DNA of 64,000 nucleotides from Aplectana chamaeleonis (GCA_029168955.1 JAPDOI010000171.1:806001-870000), one strand, 5' to 3'; counted from the stretch's first letter, positions 23,975 to 37,000 are shown. Program-made: numbers and translations. Notes: generated from the letters alone by a model not told the origin.

Positions 23975-24037
23975 AATCGCTCCGCGACCATCGCGTCGCA
24001 TTGCATTGCAACGCGACGCGATGGTCGCGGAGTGATT
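23975..24037. repeat. Near-perfect 63-bp palindrome
   Basis: CTCCGCGACCATCGCGTCGC on the left is mirrored by GCGACGCGATGGTCGCGGAG on the right, with arms near 30 bp and two mismatches, and almost no spacer. It is probably the core of a GCGACGC-type fold-back repeat, of which other fragments lie nearby. Confidence 0.75.
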
Positions 24038-24177
24038 ATGATTTGCCCGTCAAATTCGATGTATCGCTCCTCTTCACTGTGAACACCTAGCGACGACGCG
24101 ACGCGACGTCGCTTGATCGATACGTAGGCTAATCATAACGTCGCGTCGCGCCGCGAATGAACTCTAGACGCCGCCAT

Positions 24178-24237
24178 AGAAAAATGATTAATCAGATGCT
24201 CGGTAACGGTATCGAGCATCTGATTTCTCATTTTTCT
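24178..24237. other. 60-base stem-loop of precursor-microRNA size
   Basis: The left arm (24,178-24,202) pairs with the right arm (24,213-24,237) at 23 of 25 positions, with a two-base internal mismatch and a ten-base loop GTAACGGTAT. AATCAGATGCTCG and CGAGCATCTGATT are the perfectly paired inner part. Size and shape fit a nematode microRNA precursor. The setting, among fold-back repeats within a transposon, makes a small MITE at least as likely. Expression data would be needed to call it an RNA gene. Confidence 0.45.
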
Positions 24238-24591
24238 ACTGACATTGCGCGGCATTTGCCGCTTCCGCGAAAGCATGAATAGGTTGCTAAACGAAAACAC
24301 AGGCACTTACCGTATTCCCTCTTTTAGAAGTACATGTACTTCTAATACTCAGGCCCCTTTTTTATATGTACTTCTATTAGAGGTGTACATCAAATAGAGG
24401 CTGTATTTCTAATTCTCAGCCCTCTCTTTCGGATGTACTTCTATTAGAGGGTGTACTTCTATTATTCGGGGCAATTTTTTAAATTTCTTATGCTGAGCTG
24501 TTCGCATTTCTGGCAGAGATTTTCAGTATATAAACCGAGAATTTGTATGTATTGAAATTTCAGACCGCAAGCACGAAAACATAGCCATTTA

Positions 24592-24711
24592 AGCCGCGAT
24601 CATACCTCCCGCGACCAGCGACAGTGCATATCAGCCATATCGACTTTCGGTCGATATTTATGGTAAACATTGCGTCGCGTCGCTCTTCGCTGGAAGTATG
24701 ATCCCGGGCTT
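24592..24711. repeat. Small GCGACGC-type fold-back repeat
   Basis: AGCCGCGATCATACCTCC at the left is mirrored by GGAAGTATGATCCCGGGCT at the right. The centre contains AGTGCATATCAGC and CGACTTTCGGTCGATAT, which recur in inverted orientation at 18,190-18,270. It is non-coding. Confidence 0.6.
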
Positions 24712-25110
24712 AGGCCCAGTCGAATTGTTCTTTCACAATCACTGATACCATATTTTCAAAAACATTATTCACACGCTCTCCAAGTCAATTTCTTCCAAAA
24801 CTTTTATAAGTCTAGTATCGATTTTGTTGAGACGTCCTTTATGGTAAAGAGAGGGACCTATCGGAATCGACTTGTTAGACTTGAAAACAATTTAACTGAT
24901 CGCCTTTCGAGACGTCCAGAGCGATTGAAAGAGCGCGGTTTTTGAACGACTTTATAACAGCTCTTCCAGAGGCGAGTTCTTTGCGTCCACAATCCACAGT
25001 ATGTAAAGTCGACCATTGATGGTTCCTGATTTCCTCGTTTCAGAAACAATTCCTATAAATGAATGATCCAATCTTCATAACGCTGGGGAATCTCGTCTTT
25101 TCAAGGACCG

Positions 25111-25602
25111 TTAAAGGCAGCATATACGCTCAAAAATGTTATCAATTTTATGGAATGAATCGAAGGTCTGAAGTTGTTGATGTTCAGAAATAACGAGAAA
25201 ACCGAAAAAAATCGTTTTAAATGAAGATATGTCGGTTCGTTCTATATTGGCCTGGAAGTAGACGAGCTGTACCGCATTGGCTGAAATAGCGGAGCTAGCG
25301 ACAAATTTGTTGGGATAACGACGCTGATGTACTCGTACGGCCCTTTCTGGAATGCTTACGACGTTAGAAGCGTAAAAGATGAGCCAAAGTCATCGTAATC
25401 GAGCATTGAACATTTGTATTGAGGGGCGGAGTCAGTATACATGGGCGGAGAAAGGATGATTTTATGACTCAATACGGCTCAAATACGGTCATTTCAAGTC
25501 GTTTTTGGGGCATCCAATTTCGTGAGGGCTCTTCTAGGCCCCGTACGACCCCACTAATGTAGCTATCTCAACAACTTTTGTGAGCGTGTATGTTGCCTTT
25601 AG
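25111..25602. mobile_element. TTAA-type MITE, 492 bp, nested
   Basis: The left end TTAAAGGCAGCATATACGCT and the reverse complement of the right end CTAAAGGCAACATACACGCT match at 17 of 20 positions. TTAA is intact on the left and TTAG on the right. The interior is unrelated by eye to families 1 and 2. It sits inside the TA-bounded element at 24,308-26,078. No coding capacity. Confidence 0.68.
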
Positions 25603-26270
25603 AGTCAACGTCTTGGGCCAAAACACGTCAACTTTGAGTGACTAAAACTCAATAGAATCGAAATTCTTGCAAATTACCTAAATGAGCTCAATGCATTCGT
25701 TGTCAATAACATCAATATCAAGTCTCAGCTCTGTTTTTTCTTGGTCATTTGAAGTTTGCTGAAGTTTCATCGGAGGTTGTTCCATACAAGCAATCTTTCA
25801 CCGAGAAAAGGGTGACCGATAGTTTTTTCCATGAACATTTGAACACCACAACATTTGAAAAAAGATCTCGTGCAACCTGGTCTCTCTCAAATGCCGCATT
25901 CGGATTGCCAAACACTTACCCGAGTACCGGGGGTCCATTCCAAAAAGAGGTGTAATTTTAAAAGAGGTGTATTTCAAATAGAGGGTGTACTTCTAATACT
26001 CAGACCTCTATTCTACATGTACTTCTAATAGAGGTGTACTTCAAATAGAGGTACACTTCTATTAGAGGAAATACGGTATATGAATCGTGTTGGTTTTCGC
26101 GTGCGCACACCCACCAATTAGCTATTCTGAGCTGCTTTTATGCGTTTCTCCGGCAACTTTTTACTTTTCTTACTTTCGTGATGGTGAAACCTGCATTCTC
26201 ATGAAGAGAACTCAGCAACTGATTTTATCGCAAATCCTGCTCACCTACTTAGTACTTCGGCACAAAAGGG

Positions 26271-26370
26271 GATGCATCCCAGGGCAAAAATCGAGTGGAA
26301 ACCTTCGCTGTCAGCAGCAGCTGCTGCTGACAGGGAAGGTTTGCACTCGATTTTTGCCCTGGGATGCATC
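26271..26370. repeat. 100-bp near-perfect palindrome without spacer
   Basis: The left 50 bases and right 50 bases are inverted copies with two mismatches, meeting at CAGCAGCAG/CTGCTGCTG between 26,320 and 26,321. GATGCATCCCAGGGCAAAAA begins the left arm and its exact inverse ends the right arm. A further GCTGCTGCTGACAGCGG follows directly. It is likely the core of a fold-back repeat. Confidence 0.85.
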
Positions 26371-26682
26371 GCTGCTGCTGACAGCGGTATATGATTCCAA
26401 CACTTGCTGGGTTTGAACCCCTGGATATCAATAGCAACTGCTGCTGTTAGCTGTCAGCTGCAGCTGCTGACAACGAGGGATGCAACTTCTACTGTGCTGC
26501 CATACTGGCGTTCTCTGAGAGATTCACCCAATCGATAGCCAATAAATAGCCAAGAAATGTCTGCTTTCTGCGTGATAGCCGTAAAATGGTCAGGAAGTAG
26601 ATGGTTGACGCGTAATAGCCCAGAAATAACCGCCGAAAAATGTTCGGCGCGAAATGGACGCCAAATAATGCTCTCCAAGGGA

Positions 26683-26923
26683 TGTACAGTTCAACTCCAA
26701 ATTGCCGTTGAGTCCGCAAAGTGCACGACGATTGCGGAAGCGTGCTGCGGCGCGGTTGCGAGTATCCTCAGACAGGGATGTGGGATCACCTGGGCACCAA
26801 AGGCGAAAATGGCCCGGGTGACCCTACATCCCTGTCTGAGGATAATCGCAACCGCGCCGCAGCACGCTTTCGCAGTCGGCGTGCACTTTGCGGACTCAAC
26901 AGCAATGCGGAGTTGAACTGTAC
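26683..26923. repeat. 241-bp fold-back repeat
   Basis: TGTACAGTTCAACTCC at the left is mirrored by GGAGTTGAACTGTACA at the right. The arms, about 110 bp each, continue through GAGTCCGCAAAGTGCACG, GCGGCGCGGTTGCGA and CCTCAGACAGGGATGT, around a short centre near 26,805. Frames of 106-119 codons on both strands read through it because of the symmetry; they are not genes. Confidence 0.8.
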
Positions 26924-27571
26924 ACGACGCAATCCTGAGGTATGATTTGGATGTCAACACCGCGGTCAGTTCAACTACCCAAGTTTGCGGTACTTGGACC
27001 CCGCCTAGCACCAGGAGGCCCCGCCGAACTGCAGGAGGCCGAGGCTGCTGCTCGGCGAGCCGGGAAAGGGCGCGTCATGTGTTGGTGTGCCTGTCACGTT
27101 TTGGTTATTTCTCGGCTATTGCTCGGCTGCTTCTGGGCTATTTCGTGGACAAAATGATCTTAGCCGCCTAATAATCGAGAAACAGTCTAGAAATATTCAA
27201 GAAATAGCACATCAAGAACCGCTGTGGAACCTAGTGGGCTATTTCTCGGCTAGAACTTTCAGAGTTAGTGCCTTCAATGATGATCTACCTGTCATTGACG
27301 TGCCATCGCTACTATCAATGTCTTAATAGTTATTTGTCTAGTCTCGTAGATATTGTATTACAGGTATAGCAAAGATGTTCAGAATTACACTCTCTAACCT
27401 CTTGAAAAAAGTTAAGATGCAATGTGTATTTTCTCTGAAAATTTTCTGTTTTCTGATTTCTGTTTTCTGGCCGTTTTGACCTTTCTGTTTTCTGATTTCT
27501 GTTTTCTGACAAACTCGATTCTCTGTTTTCTGAAATTTTTTAAAAAATTTCCGCACACCCCTGGTGCCGAC

Positions 27572-28097
27572 CGGTGTATGGATTGTTCCCGGTAAAGTGG
27601 CGTCCCCCTATTGAAAAAAATTGCAGCGCTTATTCCTTCCTAATAATCAGTCCTACTACGGTGATTCCGGTAATATGTGCTTCGCTATTTTACCTTTTGG
27701 GATGGTTTTTCTTGAATATTGTTTCTTTAGAAGAATTCGCTCATTGATTTATTTTTTCAGTTGTTATGTTATTTATTGGCTGATTTACTACGCATTCATT
27801 ATCATGCTGTTTACTGTTTTATATTTTATAGAGTGAGTACGCATTCACTGTTCTGAAGGTTTTATCGGTAATTTTTTGCTTTCCGGCACATGTATCTGAT
27901 TATCGGCACATCGTTTCACTCATGTACCCTCTTTTTCCGAGTGAAAATTGTTTCCGTTAATCGCGTGCGTCGGCGCGCGTACGCTGCGTCTCCTTATCCC
28001 CGCTCTTTCTCGCTGTCTCTACCCTCGCTCCGCAAATCGCGCAAGGGAACAGAGTAAATTTGGCTCGGAACCAGAGAATACTCATTTATTTAATAGA
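27572..28097. other. Spacer before the 42-bp satellite, with a dispersed repeat
   Basis: The part to about 27,935 is AT-rich with a 71-codon hydrophobic frame at 27,621-27,836 that I do not recognise. From 27,938 to 28,035 the sequence GAGTGAAAATTGTTTCCGTT, GCGTCGGCGCGCGTACGC and CGCTGTCTCTACCCTCG resembles 14,228-14,310. The satellite starts about 60 bp later at ACGGGGTGGCGTGG. Confidence 0.45.
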
Positions 28098-31000
28098 CGG
28101 GGTGGCGTGGGAATTCAGTAGAGCTTCAGAAGACGTGATCGGGGTGACGTGGGCATTCATGAGGGCTTCAGAAGACGTGATCGGGGTGACGTGGGCATTC
28201 ATGAGGGCTTCAGAAGACGTGATCGGGGTGACGTGGGCATTCATGAGGGCTTCAGAAGACGTGATCGGGGTGACGTGGGCATTCATGAGGGCTTCAGAAG
28301 ACGTGATCGGGGTGACGTGGGCATTTATGAAGGCTTCAGGAGACGTGATTTGGGTGACGTGGGCATTCATGAGGGCTTCAGAAGACGTGATCGGGGTGAC
28401 GTTGGCATTCATGAGGGCTTCAGAAGACGTGATCGGGGTGACGTGGGCATTAATGAGGTCTTCAGAAGACGTGATCGGGGTGACGTGGGCATTCATGAGG
28501 GCTTCAGAAGACGTGATCGGGGTGACGTTGGCATTCATGAGGGCTTCAGAAGACGTGATCGGGGTGACGTTGGCATTCATGAGGGCTTCAGAAGACGTGA
28601 TCGGGGTGACGTGGGCATTCATGAGGGCTTCAGAAGACGTGATCGGGGTGACGTGGGCATTCATGAAGGCTTCAGGAGACGTGATTTGGGTGACGTGGGC
28701 ATTCATGAAGGCTTCAGAAGACGTGATCGGGGTGACGTGGGCATTCATGAAGGCTTCAGAAGACGTGATCGGGGTGACGTGGGCATTCATGAAGGCTTCA
28801 GAAGACGTGATCGGGGTGACGTTGGCATTCATGAGGGCTTCAGAAGACGTGATCGGGGTGACGTTGGCATTCATGAGGGCTTCAGAAGACGTGATCGGGG
28901 TGACGTGGGCATTCATGAAGGCTTCAGGAGACGTGATTTGGGTGACGTGGGCATTCATGAAGGCTTCAGAAGACGTGATCGGGGTGACGTGGGCATTCAT
29001 GAGGGCTTCAGAAGACGTGATCGGGGTGACGTGGGCATTCATGAAGGCTTCAGGAGACGTGATTTGGGTGACGTGGGCATTCATGAAGGCTTCAGAAGAC
29101 GTGATCGGGGTGACGTGGGCATTCATGAAGGCTTCAGAAGACGTGATCGGGGTGACGTGGGCATTCATGAAGGCTTCAGGAGACGTGATTTGGGTGACGT
29201 GGGCATTCATGAAGGCTTCAGAAGACGTGATCGAGGTGACGTGGGCATTCATGAGTGCTTCAGAAGACGTGATTGAGGTGACGTGGGAATTCATGAAGGC
29301 TTCAGGAGACGTGATTTGGGTGACGTGGGCATTCATGAAGGCTTCAGAAGAAGTGATCGGGGTGACGTGGGCATTCATGAAGGCTTCAGAAGACGTGATG
29401 GGGGTGATGTGGGCATTCATGAGGGCTTCAGAAGACGTGATTGGGGTGACGTTGGCATTCATGAAGGCTTCAGAAGACGTGGTTTGGGTGACGTGGGCAT
29501 TCATGAAGGCTTCAGAAGACGTGATCGGGGTGACGTGGGCATTCATGAGGGCTTCACAAGACGTGATCGAGGTGACGTGGGCATTCATGAAGGCTTCAGA
29601 AGACGTGATCGGGGTGACGTGGGCATTCATGAAGGCTTCAGAAGACGTGATCGGGGTGACGTGGGCATTCATGAAGGCTTCAGAAGACGTGATCGGGGTG
29701 ACGTGAGTATTCATGAGGGCTTCAGAAGGCGTGATCGGGGTGACGTTGGCATTCATGAGGGCTACAGAAGACGTGATCGGGGTGACGTGGGCATTCATGA
29801 AGGCTTCAGGAGACGTGATTTGGGTGACGTGGGCATTCATGAAGGCTTCAGAAGAAGTGATCGGGGTGACGTGGGCAATCATGAAGGCTTCAGAAGACGT
29901 GATCGGGGTGACGTGGGCATTCATGAAGGCTTCAGAAGACGTGATCGGGGTGACGTGGGCATTCATGAAGGCTTCAGAAGACGTGATCGGGGTGACGTGG
30001 GCATTCATGAAGGCTTCAGAAGACGTGATCGGGGTGACGTGGGCATTCATGAAGGCTTCAGAAGACGTGATCGGGGTGACGTGGGCATTCATGAAGGCTT
30101 CAGAAGACGTGATCGGGGTGACGTTGGCATTCATGAAGGCTTCAGGAGACGTGATTTGGGTGACGTGGGCATTCATGAAGGCTTCAGAAGACGTGATCGG
30201 GGTGACGTGGGCATTCATGAAGGCTTCAGAAGACGTGATCGGGGTGACGTGGGCATTCATGAGGGCTTCAGAAGACGTGATCGGGGTGACGTGGGCATTT
30301 ATGAAGGCTTCAGGAGACGTGATTTGGGTGACGTGGGCATTCATGAGGGCTTCAGAAGACGTGATCGGGGTGACGTTGGCATTCATGAAGGCTTCAGAAG
30401 ACGTGATCGGGGTGACGTGGGCATTCATGAGGGCTTCAGAAGACGTGATTGGGGTGACGTGGGCATTCATGAAGGCTTCAGAAGACGTGATCGGGGTGAC
30501 GTGGGCATTCATGAAGGCTTCAGAAGACGTGATCGGGGTGACGTGGGCATTCATGAGGGCTTCAGAAGACGTGATCGGGGTGACGTGGGCATTCATGAAG
30601 GCTTCAGGAGACGTGATTTGGGTGACGTGGGCATTCATGAAGGCTTCAGAAGACGTGATCGGGGTGACGTGGGCATTCATGAGGGCTTCAGAAGACGTGA
30701 TCGGGGTGACGTGGGCATTCATGAAGGCTTCAGAAGACGTGATCGGGGTGACGTGGGCATTCATGAGGGCTTCAGAAGACGTGATCGGGGTGACGTTGGC
30801 ATTCATGAAGGCTTCAGAAGACGTGATCGGGGTGACGTGGGCATTCATGAAGGCTTCAGAAGACGTGATCGGGGTGACGTGGGCATTCATGAAGGCTTCA
30901 GAAGACGTGATCGGGGTGACATGGGCATTCATGAAGGCTTCAGAAGACGTGATCGTGAAGACGCGGGCATTTATGAGGGCTTCAGAAGACGTGATTGAGG

Positions 31001-34000
31001 TGACGTGGGAATTCATGAAGGCTTCAGGAGACGTGATTTGGGTGACGTGGGCATTCATGAAGGCTTCAGAAGAAGTGATCGGGGTGACGTGGGCATTCAT
31101 GAAGGCTTCAGAAGACGTGATCGGGGTGACGTGGGCATTCATGAGGGCTTCAGGAGACGTGATTTGGGTGACGTTGGCATTCATGAAGGCTTCAGAAGAC
31201 GTGATCGGGGTGACATGGGCATTCATGAAGGCTTCAGAAGACGTGATCGGGGTGACGTGGGCATTCATGAAGGCTTCAGAAGACGTGATCGGGGTGACGT
31301 GGGCATTCATGAAGGCTTCAGAAGAAGTGATCGGGGTGACGTGGGCAATCATGAAGGCTTCAGAAGACGTGATCGGGGTGACGTGGGCATTCATGAAGGC
31401 TTCAGAAGACGTGATCGGGGTGACATGGGCATTCATGAAGGCTTCAGAAGACGTGATCGGGGTGACGTGGGCATTCATGAAGGCTTCAGAAGACGTGATC
31501 GGGGTGACGTGGGCATTCATGAAGGCTTCAGGAGACGTGATTTGGGTGACGTGGGCATTCATGAAGGCTTCAGAAGACGTGATCGGGGTGACGTGGGCAT
31601 TCATGAAGGCTTCAGAAGACGTGATCGGGGTGACGTGGGCATTCATGAAGGCTTCAGAAGACGTGATTGGGGTGACGTGGGCATTCATGAAGGCTTCAGA
31701 AGACGTGATCGGGGTGACGTGGGCATTAATGAAGGCTTCAGAAGACGTGATCGGGGTGACGTGGGCATTCATGAGGGCTTCAGAAGACGTGATTGGGGTG
31801 ACGTTGGCATTCATGAAGGCTTCAGAAGACGTGATCGGGGTGACGTGGGCATTCATGAAGGCTTCAGAAGACGTGATCGGGGTGACGTGGGCATTCATGA
31901 GGGCTTCAGAAGACGTGATCGGGGTGACGTGGGCATTCATGAGGGCCTTAGAAGACGTGATCGGGGTGACGTGGGCATTCATGAAGGCTTCAGAAGACGT
32001 GATCGTGAAGACGCGGGCATTTATGAGGGCTTCAGAAGACGTGATTGGGGTGACGTGAGAATTCAGTAGGGCTTCAAAAGGCGTAATCGGAGTGATGTGG
32101 GCATTCATGAAGGCTTCAGAAGACGTGATCGGGGTGACGTGGGCATTCATGAGTGCTTCAGAAGACGTGATCGGGGTGACGTGGGCATTCATGAGGGCCT
32201 TAGAAGACGTGATCGGGGTGACGTGGGCATTCATGAAGGCTTCAGAAGACGTGATTGGGGTGACGTGGGCATTCATGAAGGCTTCAGAAGACGTGATCGG
32301 GGTGACGTGGGCATTCATGAAGGCTTCAGAAGACGTGATCGGGGTGACGTGGGCATTCATGAAGGCTTCAGAAGACGTGATCGGGGTGACGTGGGCATTC
32401 GTGAAGGCTTCAGAAGACGTGATCGGGGTGACGTGGGCATTCATGAAGGCTTCAGAAGACGGGATCGGGGTGACGTGGGCATTCATGAAGGCTTCAGAAG
32501 ACGTGATCGGGGTGACGTGGGCATTCATGAAGGCTTCAGAAGACGTGATCGGGGTGACGTGGGCATTCATGAAGGCTTCAGGAGACGTGATTTGGGTGAC
32601 GTGGGCATTCATGAAGGCTTCAGAAGACGTGATCGGGGTGACGTGGGCATTCATGAAGGCTTCAGAAGACGTGATCGGGGTGACGTGGGCATTCATAAGG
32701 GCTTCAGAAGACGTGATCGGGGTGACGTGGGCATTCATGAAGGCTTCAGAAGAAGTGACCGGGGTGACGTGGGCATTCATGAAGGCTTCAGAAGACGTGA
32801 TCGGGGTGACGTGGGCATTCATGAGGGCTTCAGAAGACGTGATCGGGGTGACGTGGGCATTCATGAAGGCTTCAGAAGACGTGGTTTGGGTGACGTGGGC
32901 ATTCATGAAGGCTTCAGAAGACGTGATCGGGGTGACGTGGGCATTCATGAGGGCTTCAGAAGACGTGATCGGGGTGACGTGGGCATTTATGAGGGCTTCA
33001 GAAGACGTGATCGGGGTGACGTGGGCATTTATGAAGGCTTCAGGAGACGTGATTTGGGTGACGTGGGCATTCATGAGGGCTTCAGAAGACGTGATCGGGG
33101 TGACGTTGGCATTCATGAAGGCTTCAGAAGACGTGATCGGGGTGACGTGGGCATTCATGAGGGCTTCAGAAGACGTGATCGAGGTGACGTGGGCATTCAT
33201 GATTGCTTCAGAAGACGTGATCGGGGTGACGTTGGCATTCATGAAGGCTTCAGAAGACGTGATCGGGGTGACGTGGGCATTCATGAGGGCTTCAGAAGAC
33301 GTGATCGGGGTGAAGTTGGCATTCATGAGGGCTTCAGAAGACGTGATTTGGGTGACGTGGGCATTCATGAAGGCTTCAGAAGACGTGATCGGGGTGACGT
33401 GGGCATTCATGAAGGCTTCAGAAGACGTGATCGGGGTGACGTGGGCATTCATGAAGGCTTCAGGAGACGTGATTTGGGTGACGTGGGCATTCATGAAGGC
33501 TTCAGAAGACGTGATCGGGGTGACGTGGGCATTCATGAAGGCTTCAGAAGACGTGATCGGGGTGACGTGGGCATTCATGAAGGCTTCAGAAGACGTGATC
33601 GGGGTGACGTGGGCAATCATGAAGGCTTCAGAAGACGTGATCGGGGTGACGTGGGCATTCATGAAGGCTTCAGAAGACGTGATCGGGGTGACGTGGGCAT
33701 TCATGAAGGCTTCAGAAGACGTGATCGGGGTGACGTGGGCATTCATGAGGGCTTCAGAAGACGTGATCGGGGTGACGTGGGCATTCATGAAGGCTTCAGG
33801 AGACGTGATTTGGGTGACGTGGGCATTCATGAAGGCTTCAGAAGAAGTGATCGGGGTGACGTGGGCATTCATGAAGGCTTCAGAAGACGTGATCGGGGTG
33901 ACGTGGGCATTCATGAAGGCTTCAGAAGACGTGATCGGGGTGACGTGGGCATTCATGAAGGCTTCAGGAGACGTGATTTGGGTGACGTGGGCATTCATGA

Positions 34001-37000
34001 AGGCTTCAGAAGACGTGATCGGGGTGACGTGGGCATTCATGAGGGCTTCAGAAGACGTGATCGGGGTGACGTGGGCATTCATGAGGGCTTCAGAAGACGT
34101 GATCGGGGTGACGTTGGCATTCATGAGGGCTTCAGAAGACGTGATCGGGGTGACGTGGGCATTCATGAAGGCTTCAGGAGACGTGATTTGGGTGACGTGG
34201 GCATTCATGAAGGCTTCAGAAGAAGTGATCGGGGTGACGTGGGCAATCATGAAGGCTTCAGAAGACGTGATCGGGGTGACGTGGGCATTCATGAAGGCTT
34301 CAGAAGACGTGATCGGGGTGACGTGGGCATTCATGAAGGCTTCAGAAGACGTGATCGGGGTGACGTGGGCATTCATGAAGGCTTCAGAAGAAGTGATCGG
34401 GGTGACGTGGGCAATCATGAAGGCTTCAGAAGACGTGATCGGGGTGACGTGGGCATTCATGAAGGCTTCAGAAGACGTGATCGGGGTGACGTGGGCATTC
34501 ATGAAGGCTTCAGAAGACGTGATCGGGGTGACGTTGGCATTCATGAAGGCTTCAGAAGACGTGATCGGGGTGACGTGGGCATTCATGAAGGCTTCAGAAG
34601 ACGTGATCGGGGTGACGTGGGCATTCATGAAGGCTTCAGGAGACGTGATTTGGGTGACGTGGGCATTCATGAAGGCTTCAGAAGACGTGATCGGGGTGAC
34701 GTGGGCATTCATGAAGGCTTCAGAAGACGTGATCGGGGTGACGTGGGCATTCATGAGGGCTTCACAAGACGTGATCGAGGTGACGTGGGCATTCATGAGT
34801 GCTTCAGAAGACGTGATCGGGGTGACGTGGGCATTTATGAAGGCTTCAGGAGACGTGATTTGGGTGACGTGGGCATTCATGAGGGCTTCAGAAGACGTGA
34901 TCGGGGTGAAGTTGGCATTCATGAGGGCTTCAGAAGACGTGATTTGGGTGACGTGGGCATTCATGAGGGCTTCAGAAGACGTGATCGGGGTGACATTGGC
35001 ATTCATGAGGGCTTCAGAAGACGTGATCGGGGTGACGTGGGCATTTATGAAGGCTTCAGGAGACGTGATTTGGGTGACGTGGGCATTCATGAGGGCTTCA
35101 GAAGACGTGATCGGGGTGACATTGGCATTCATGAGGGCTTCAGAAGACGTGATCGGGGTGACGTGGGCATTCATGAGTGCTTCAGAAGACGTGATCGGGG
35201 TGACGTGGGCATTTATGAAGGCTTCAGGAGACGTGATCGGAGTGATGTGGGCATTCATGAAGGCTTCAGAAGACGTGATCGGGGTGACGTGGGCATTCAT
35301 GAGGGCTTCAGAAGACGTGATCGGGGTGACGTGGGCATTCATGAAGGCTTCAGGAGACGTGATTTGGGTGACGTGGGCATTCATGAAGGCTTCAGAAGAC
35401 GTGATCGGGGTGACGTGGGCATTCATGAAGGCTTCAGAAGAAGTGATCGGGGTGACGTGGGCATTCATGAAGGCTTCAGAAGACGTGATCGGGGTGACGT
35501 GGGCATTCATGAAGGCTTCAGAAGACGTGATCGGGGTGACGTGGGCATTTATGAGGGCTTCAGAAGACGTGATTGAGGTGACGTGGGAATTCATGAAGGC
35601 TTCAGAAGAAGTGATCGGGGTGACGTGGGAATTCATGAAGGCTTCAGAAGAAGTGATCGGGGTGACGTGGGCATTCATGAAGGCTTCAGAAGAAGTGATC
35701 GGGGTGACGTGGGCAATCATGAAGGCTTCAGAAGACGTGATCGGGGTGACGTGGGCATTCATGAAGGCTTCAGAAGACGTGATCGGGGTGACGTGGGCAT
35801 TCATGAAGGCTTCAGAAGACGTGATCGGGGTGACGTTGGCATTCATGAAGGCTTCAGAAGACGTGATCGGGGTGACGTGGGCATTCATGAAGGCTTCAGA
35901 AGACGTGATCGGGGTGACGTGGGCATTCATGAAGGCTTCAGGAGACGTGATTTGGGTGACGTGGGCATTCATGAAGGCTTCAGAAGACGTGATTCGGGTG
36001 ACGTGGGCATTCATGAAGGCTTCAGAAGACGTGATCGGGGTGACGTGGGCATTCATGAGGGCTTCAGAAGACGTGATCGGGGTGACGTTGGCATTCATGA
36101 AGGCTTCAGAAGACGTGATCGGGGTGACGTGGGCATTCATGAGTGCTTCAGAAGACGTGATCGGGGTGACGTGGGCATTCATGAGGGCTTCAGAAGACGT
36201 GATCGGGGTGACGTGGGCATTCATGAAGGCTTCAGGAGACGTGATCGGGGTGACGTGGGCATTCATGAGGGCTTCAGAAGACGTGATCGAGGTGACGTGG
36301 GCATTCATGATTGCTTCAGAAGAAGTGATCGGGGTGACGTGGGCATTTATGAAGGCTTCAGAAGACGTTATTTGGGTGACGTGGGCATTCATGAGGGCTT
36401 CAGAAGACGTGATTGGGGTGACGTTGGCATTCATGAAGGCTTCAGAAGACGTGATCGGGGTGACGTGGGCATTCATGAAGGCTTCAGAAGACGTGATTGG
36501 GGTGACGTGAGAATTCAGTAGGGCTTCAAAAGACGTAATCAGAGTGATGTGGGCATTCATGAAGGCTTCAGAAGACGTGATCGGGGTGGCGTAGGCATTC
36601 ATGAGTGCTTCAAAAGGCGTGATCGGAGTGATGTGGGCATTCATGAAGGTTTCAGAAGACGTGATCTTGGTGACGCGGGCATTCATGAGGGCCTTAGAAG
36701 ACGTGATCGGGGTGACGTGGGCATTCATGAAGGCTTCAGAAGACGTGATTGGGGTGACGTGGGCATTCATGAAGGCTTCAGAAGACGTGATCGGGGTGAC
36801 GTGGGCATTAATGAAGGCTTCAGAAGACGTGATCGGGGTGACGTGGGCATTCATGAGGGCTTCAGAAGACGTAATCAGAGTGATGTGGGCATTCATGAAG
36901 GCTTCAGAAGACGTGATCGGGGTGGCGTAGGCATTCATGAGTGCTTCAGAAGACGTGATCGGGGTGACGTGGGCATTCATGAGGGCCTTAGAAGACGTGA

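Larger units (their letters stand above)
24308..26078. mobile_element. TA-bounded element with GTACTTCTA repeat arms
   Basis: The left end TACCGTATTCCCTC and the right end GAGGAAATACGGTA are near mirror images starting and ending with TA. Each arm (about 24,308-24,476 and 25,946-26,078) consists of iterated words such as GTACTTCTATTAGAGG and their inverses. The total is 1,771 bp, or about 1,279 bp without the TTAA element inserted at 25,111. Frames inside are at most 91 codons and unrecognised, so it is non-autonomous. It lies inside the hAT-like element and is therefore younger. Confidence 0.55.
22931..27563. mobile_element. hAT-like non-autonomous element with 8-bp target duplication
   Basis: The left end CAGGGGTGTGCGGAAATT is exactly mirrored by AATTTCCGCACACCCCTG at the right. 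The octamer GTGCCGAC occurs directly before the element (22,923-22,930) and directly after it (27,564-27,571), as expected for an 8-bp target duplication of the hAT superfamily. Next to each end lies a run of TCTGTTTTC and TGATTTCTG words around GGCCGTTTT; these are in the same orientation at both ends, not inverted. The 4,633 bp include no frame longer than 188 codons and no sign of a transposase. It carries several younger nested elements. The C-A-G-G-G-G end also fits hAT. A pair of unrelated short elements is unlikely given the exact duplication. Confidence 0.75.

Noticed and set aside
26557..27011. Overlapping 106-119-codon frames on both strands as genes
   Set aside because: The two translations are near copies of each other because the DNA is a 241-bp inverted repeat.
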